Below the pieces are notes generated by a model, which made no database searches, was not told the origin of the DNA, and saw nothing but the letters and a program-made list of their open reading frames with translations. Positions 22,881 through 25,606 of a DNA stretch of 25,606 nt are shown here, piece by piece (the first letter of the stretch is position 1; the number at the start of each line of letters is the position of its first letter). The DNA lies in the IMG/VR virus record IMGVR_UViG_3300044638_001343, positions 1 to 25,606 of that record; one strand, given 5' to 3'. The translations under genes and the position numbers were made by a program. This stretch comes from a virus.

Positions 22881-25172
22881 ATGGCAACAAGCGACACTGT
22901 GTCATACAAATACATCCTGACTAATTTACTTACAAATGAAGTAATAGCAGAGGTGCCTTTTGTCGACGTCAATTATTCAAGAGCAATTAAATCTGCTGGA
23001 AGTTTTTCTGGAAAAATAGCAGTAACGGACGACACCTCTTACTTAAATCTTTATGAGACAACTATGCCAGCAAAAACTGGCTTATACGTAATGAGAAACG
23101 ATTCTTGCGTTTGGGGTGGAATTCTTTGGAGCAGAGATTACAACGTTAAGGAAAGACAACTAACTGTTAAAGGGTTAGAGTTCACAAGTTACTTTGCCCA
23201 CAGAAAAATTTGGAAGACTTACACAAATTCATTTTCTGCAAAGTTAGTTGTTCCTAATGAAATTGGTGCAGATTGTACTGTAACTCTTTCTAATGATACT
23301 TTTGGTTTTGAGGCTGGAAGTGACGTATACATATCTTTTACTGGCGATTACATAAACCTAAGCAGTTTCTTTAAAATTGGAAATAACCCGACTACTGAAT
23401 CTTTTCAAATAAACCCTGCTGAACGTTCTTATATTATAAATAGCGTTTCTTTGAAAAAGGGCGTTTTCACTTTTAAAACTAAAACTAACCATGGATTGTC
23501 AATTGGTGACCAAGTCACAGTTAGCGGAATTAAGTTAGATAATAAAAAATACCCTGCTGCTCAAACCAGAATGAATGCCACTCAAACTGTTACAAAAGTA
23601 CCTACCAACAATTCTTTTACAGCAAAAACTGATGTTGACCAAGCATTGAAAGTCGACAACGTTAAGCAAAACGCTAGGGCTACTTTTAATGGGTCTTTGC
23701 CACCCGGAACTTACACGGTAACTGTTACTTGTTCTCTAGATAGTTACGAGTTTGCTAGAAGAATGATTGACGCTATTGCCACTGATTTTACTGGCACGGG
23801 ATACCCTAACTCCGCTATTGAGCCTGGAATCTCATACGCTGTTGATGTAGATGGAGTAGGTAGACAAGCCAACATTGTAACTATAACAACATCAGAGCCT
23901 CACGAACTTTATCAAGGGCAAGAATTTACTATCAGTAGCCTATCTTCTGACATCAACGGTAAGCACTCTGTCTTAGAAATTATTGACGACACCACTGCCA
24001 CTTTTTTCTCTGAAGGAGAAGCCTTCCCATTTAAATCCACATCTAGTAGGGATGTTTACGTTCAAAGTCGTTTTAGAAGAAACAGAGTAATTACCTACAC
24101 CACTGCTACTGCACACAGTTTTGAAGCAGGAGACTACGTAACAATATCTGGAGTTGCTAGTACAAAGCAATTAATAAAAGAAGACAAAAAAGACCCAAAA
24201 AACAATACATATGAGTATTACAACTACAAAGGTGTATTTAGGGTTATTGACGCACCTACCTCAAAAACTTTTGGCGTTAAAGCACCAGAACAAAAAGTAG
24301 ACAGCAAAAAATCAGAACCTATTACTCCAAATGGTTTAGCGTCTGCTCAGCCGACGCTTAAAGTTGGTTCTTATGGGCCGTTTGTAAATAATGCCGACAT
24401 TGGAATTACTTTTGAAGAGGAATTTTCTGGGATAAATAAGGCACCTAGTTTAATTAGAGGTGACCAAATGCAAACGCTTGATAAAGTTTTAGATACCTAC
24501 TCCGACGATATTGACGGTTTTGACTATCGTATTGATTGTGATTATGACCCCGAAAGCAAAAGTTTTAAAAGAGTTTTTAAATTTATCCCTAGACAATTTC
24601 CTGACCCGCCTATAAATGGAGAAGTATCTCCAATTAGTAGATTTGGTGCAGATAAAGTTGTATTCGAGTTTCCCGGAAATATTAGTGGAGTACAACTTCA
24701 AGAAAATGCTGAAAACGCTGCTACTAGATTCTTTACTATCGGCTCCAAGGAGGGTCTAGGGGATGCGGCCTTTGCACCGCACGCTGCGGCTGCGGCACAA
24801 GACTTGCTAGATGACAACTGGCTACTACTAGATGAAGACGAAAAAGTAGATTCAGAAAATAACGAAAGCGTTCTCTATCAGTGGGCTGAGAGGTACTTGT
24901 ACGAAAGCAGACCTCCAATGGGTGAAATTTCTATATCTGTAAACGGAAGCATTGACCCTGTTATTGGGAGTTACTATCCGGGTGACTGGTGCTCAGTAAT
25001 TATTGACGACGACTTTATTAGACAGCGTTTGGCCAGTGGGCTAGAGCCTAGAGATGATATAATTGTTAGGAAGATTGTTGGCTACAGTGTGAAAGTAAAA
25101 GATGCTTTAGGTGTGCCAGAAGAAGTTTCTTTGACATTAGTACCTGATTGGGAGGTGGACACCTTTGCCTAG
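22881..25172 (+). CDS. Tail hub/Gp37-like minor tail protein with inserted modules
   Basis: A 763-residue protein from ATG 22881 with AGGAAAG (about 22864-22870) upstream. The N-terminus (ILTNLLTNEVIAEVPFVDVN, AGSFSGKIAVTDD, GLYVMRNDSCVWGGILWSRD) and the C-terminal half (FEEEFSGINKAPSLIRGDQM, LLDDNWLLLDEDE, SYYPGDWCSVIIDDDF, LTLVPDWEVD) resemble siphoviral ReqiPepy6 Gp37-like/hub proteins that close the tail tip. Core sequence is interrupted at about residues 130-265 and 329-490 by HG/GD modules (192-252, 329-380, 400-470). CSLDSYEFARRMIDAIATDF between them is core. Ala-rich FAPHAAAAAQDL (631-642) lies near the end. The protein probably contacts the Dit-like ring and carries receptor-binding parts. 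The next gene starts inside its last codons. Confidence 0.72.
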   Translation: MATSDTVSYKYILTNLLTNEVIAEVPFVDVNYSRAIKSAGSFSGKIAVTDDTSYLNLYETTMPAKTGLYVMRNDSCVWGGILWSRDYNVKERQLTVKGLEFTSYFAHRKIWKTYTNSFSAKLVVPNEIGADCTVTLSNDTFGFEAGSDVYISFTGDYINLSSFFKIGNNPTTESFQINPAERSYIINSVSLKKGVFTFKTKTNHGLSIGDQVTVSGIKLDNKKYPAAQTRMNATQTVTKVPTNNSFTAKTDVDQALKVDNVKQNARATFNGSLPPGTYTVTVTCSLDSYEFARRMIDAIATDFTGTGYPNSAIEPGISYAVDVDGVGRQANIVTITTSEPHELYQGQEFTISSLSSDINGKHSVLEIIDDTTATFFSEGEAFPFKSTSSRDVYVQSRFRRNRVITYTTATAHSFEAGDYVTISGVASTKQLIKEDKKDPKNNTYEYYNYKGVFRVIDAPTSKTFGVKAPEQKVDSKKSEPITPNGLASAQPTLKVGSYGPFVNNADIGITFEEEFSGINKAPSLIRGDQMQTLDKVLDTYSDDIDGFDYRIDCDYDPESKSFKRVFKFIPRQFPDPPINGEVSPISRFGADKVVFEFPGNISGVQLQENAENAATRFFTIGSKEGLGDAAFAPHAAAAAQDLLDDNWLLLDEDEKVDSENNESVLYQWAERYLYESRPPMGEISISVNGSIDPVIGSYYPGDWCSVIIDDDFIRQRLASGLEPRDDIIVRKIVGYSVKVKDALGVPEEVSLTLVPDWEVDTFA
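23454..23636 (+). repeat. HG/GD module 1 in tail hub protein
   Basis: Residues 192-252: GVFTFKTKTNHGLSIGDQVT, VSGIKLDN, TVTKVPTNNSFTAKT. It keeps NHG..IGD.V.VSG and the closing NSFTA. A stretch NDTFGFEAGSDVYISFTGD just upstream (residues 138-156) may be a degenerate extra copy. Confidence 0.65.
23865..24020 (+). repeat. HG/GD module 2 in tail hub protein
   Basis: Residues 329-380: NIVTITTSEPHELYQGQEFT, ISSLSSDINGKHSVLEIIDD and TATFFSEGE. NIVTITT, PH, ISSL, D-NG and the closing TATF follow the array pattern. Confidence 0.68.
24078..24290 (+). repeat. HG/GD module 3 in tail hub protein
   Basis: Residues 400-470: RVITYTTATAHSFEAGDYVT, ISGVAST, then GVFRVIDAPTSKTFGVKAPE. A Lys/Asp/Asn/Tyr-rich loop of about 20 residues (KEDKKDPKNNTYEYY) is inserted between the GD.V.ISG half and the closing half. 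Confidence 0.68.
25151..25167 (+). promoter_or_regulatory. Ribosome site for the last gene, inside the hub gene
   Basis: GGAGGT (25151-25156), eight bases before TTG 25165, lies in the coding end of the hub gene. It decides the start of the last gene: the frame from TTG 25165 runs open to the window end, and no ATG start exists near it. Confidence 0.6.
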
Positions 25173-25606
25173 TAAAAGATATAATTCAAAACGCAGTTTT
25201 GGAACTAGATTTAATGACATTAAAGAAACTTTTGAAGTAGTAAACAAGCAGACTCCACCCGACAAAATTATCAACGAAGGTGTCGACTTTGCTCAACTAG
25301 AGGTCAACTCTATTGACACCACCACTATTAACTACGGTGGAATTTCTGCTAGCAACTTCTCTGAAGGTGCAAAAATTGCCTCTGGTGAATCTAACCAGCG
25401 TGTGCCGTCTGAATTAACTGACGTACCTTACTGGGTACAAGTTACTTCTGGTTTTGCTGAACTCCACAAGCAGGGGTTCCACAACAATGAGGACATTCAG
25501 CATGTTGAAGCCACCTCTGACGGAATCTTATTTACTCCAGAAGTTGACGAACCAGCAAGAATTTATTTGACTGGCAGAATTCCGATTCCTAAAAGTAGAA
25601 AAGTCT
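25165..25606 (+). CDS. Minor tail protein, 3' end outside window
   Basis: Frame open from TTG 25165 through the last base (147 full codons). It overlaps the hub gene by eight bases and has GGAGGT upstream. It begins LPSKRYNSKRSFGTRFNDIK (the first Leu read as Met), then EVNSIDTTTINYGGISASNF and LTDVPYWVQVTSGFAELHKQ. Late residues are beta-rich (GILFTPEVDEPARIYLTGRI). No trimer, collagen-like or depolymerase motif is visible in this part. I do not recognise the family. Its place after the hub suggests a tail tip or fibre component. Confidence 0.65.
   Translation, partial: MPSKRYNSKRSFGTRFNDIKETFEVVNKQTPPDKIINEGVDFAQLEVNSIDTTTINYGGISASNFSEGAKIASGESNQRVPSELTDVPYWVQVTSGFAELHKQGFHNNEDIQHVEATSDGILFTPEVDEPARIYLTGRIPIPKSRKV

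Noticed and set aside
1-25606. tRNA genes, insertion sequences or attachment sites
   Set aside because: No cloverleaf, transposase frame, terminal inverted repeats or integrase was found on reading either strand.

Overview
This window looks like the structural (virion) module of a tailed phage with a long non-contractile tail (siphovirus type) that infects an actinobacterium. Every gene lies on the + strand, packed with 1-base overlaps or short gaps. The product families are ones I know from actinobacteriophages: a capsid-protease polyprotein, separate hexamer-type and pentamer-type capsid proteins, a head-to-tail adaptor, frameshifted tail chaperones, a tape measure and Gp37-like tail proteins. 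By eye the DNA is AT-leaning, unlike phages of high-GC streptomycetes, so a low-GC actinobacterium (for example a freshwater lineage) is a reasonable guess. The sequence cannot prove the host. No integrase, tRNA, transposon, CRISPR array or reverse-strand gene was found.

Layout. Bases 3-2355 hold the 3' part of a gene with a zeta-toxin/adenylate-kinase-like P-loop domain, followed by two small unrecognised genes. Bases 2358-7604 encode a 1748-residue polyprotein. It carries several actinophage-type domains, a domain present twice, an S78-like prohead protease core and a helical scaffold-like tail. Inside it is an in-frame TTG behind a perfect Shine-Dalgarno, which could give a nested scaffold protein. 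Bases 7740-10903 encode the major capsid protein (with a 240-residue acidic delta-like N-terminus) and a pentamer-type capsid protein. Bases 10923-14719 encode a probable tail tube protein, a head-to-tail adaptor, a tiny V/E/K-rich protein, a connector/terminator and a gp10-like neck protein. Bases 14808-15529 hold two tail assembly chaperone frames joined by a predicted -1 frameshift, with slippery heptamer and stem-loop visible. Bases 15567-19523 encode the tape measure. Bases 19523-25172 encode a distal tail protein and a tail hub/Gp37-like protein, and bases 25165-25606 begin a further tail protein cut by the window end.

The most striking feature is a 50-60 residue beta-type module of the pattern TVT..HG...GD.V.ISG....VDG.Y.VTNV.A.TFTY. 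It occurs about nine times in the distal tail protein, three times in the hub, once in the putative tube protein and once, more diverged, in the pentamer-type capsid protein. It sits as inserts between recognisable core segments, and at least once one copy splits another. This suggests one mobile surface module has spread through the head and tail of this virion.

Two strong hairpins follow the major capsid gene and the putative tube gene and probably trim or terminate late mRNA. Short related AT-rich palindromic motifs recur in the few real intergenic gaps.
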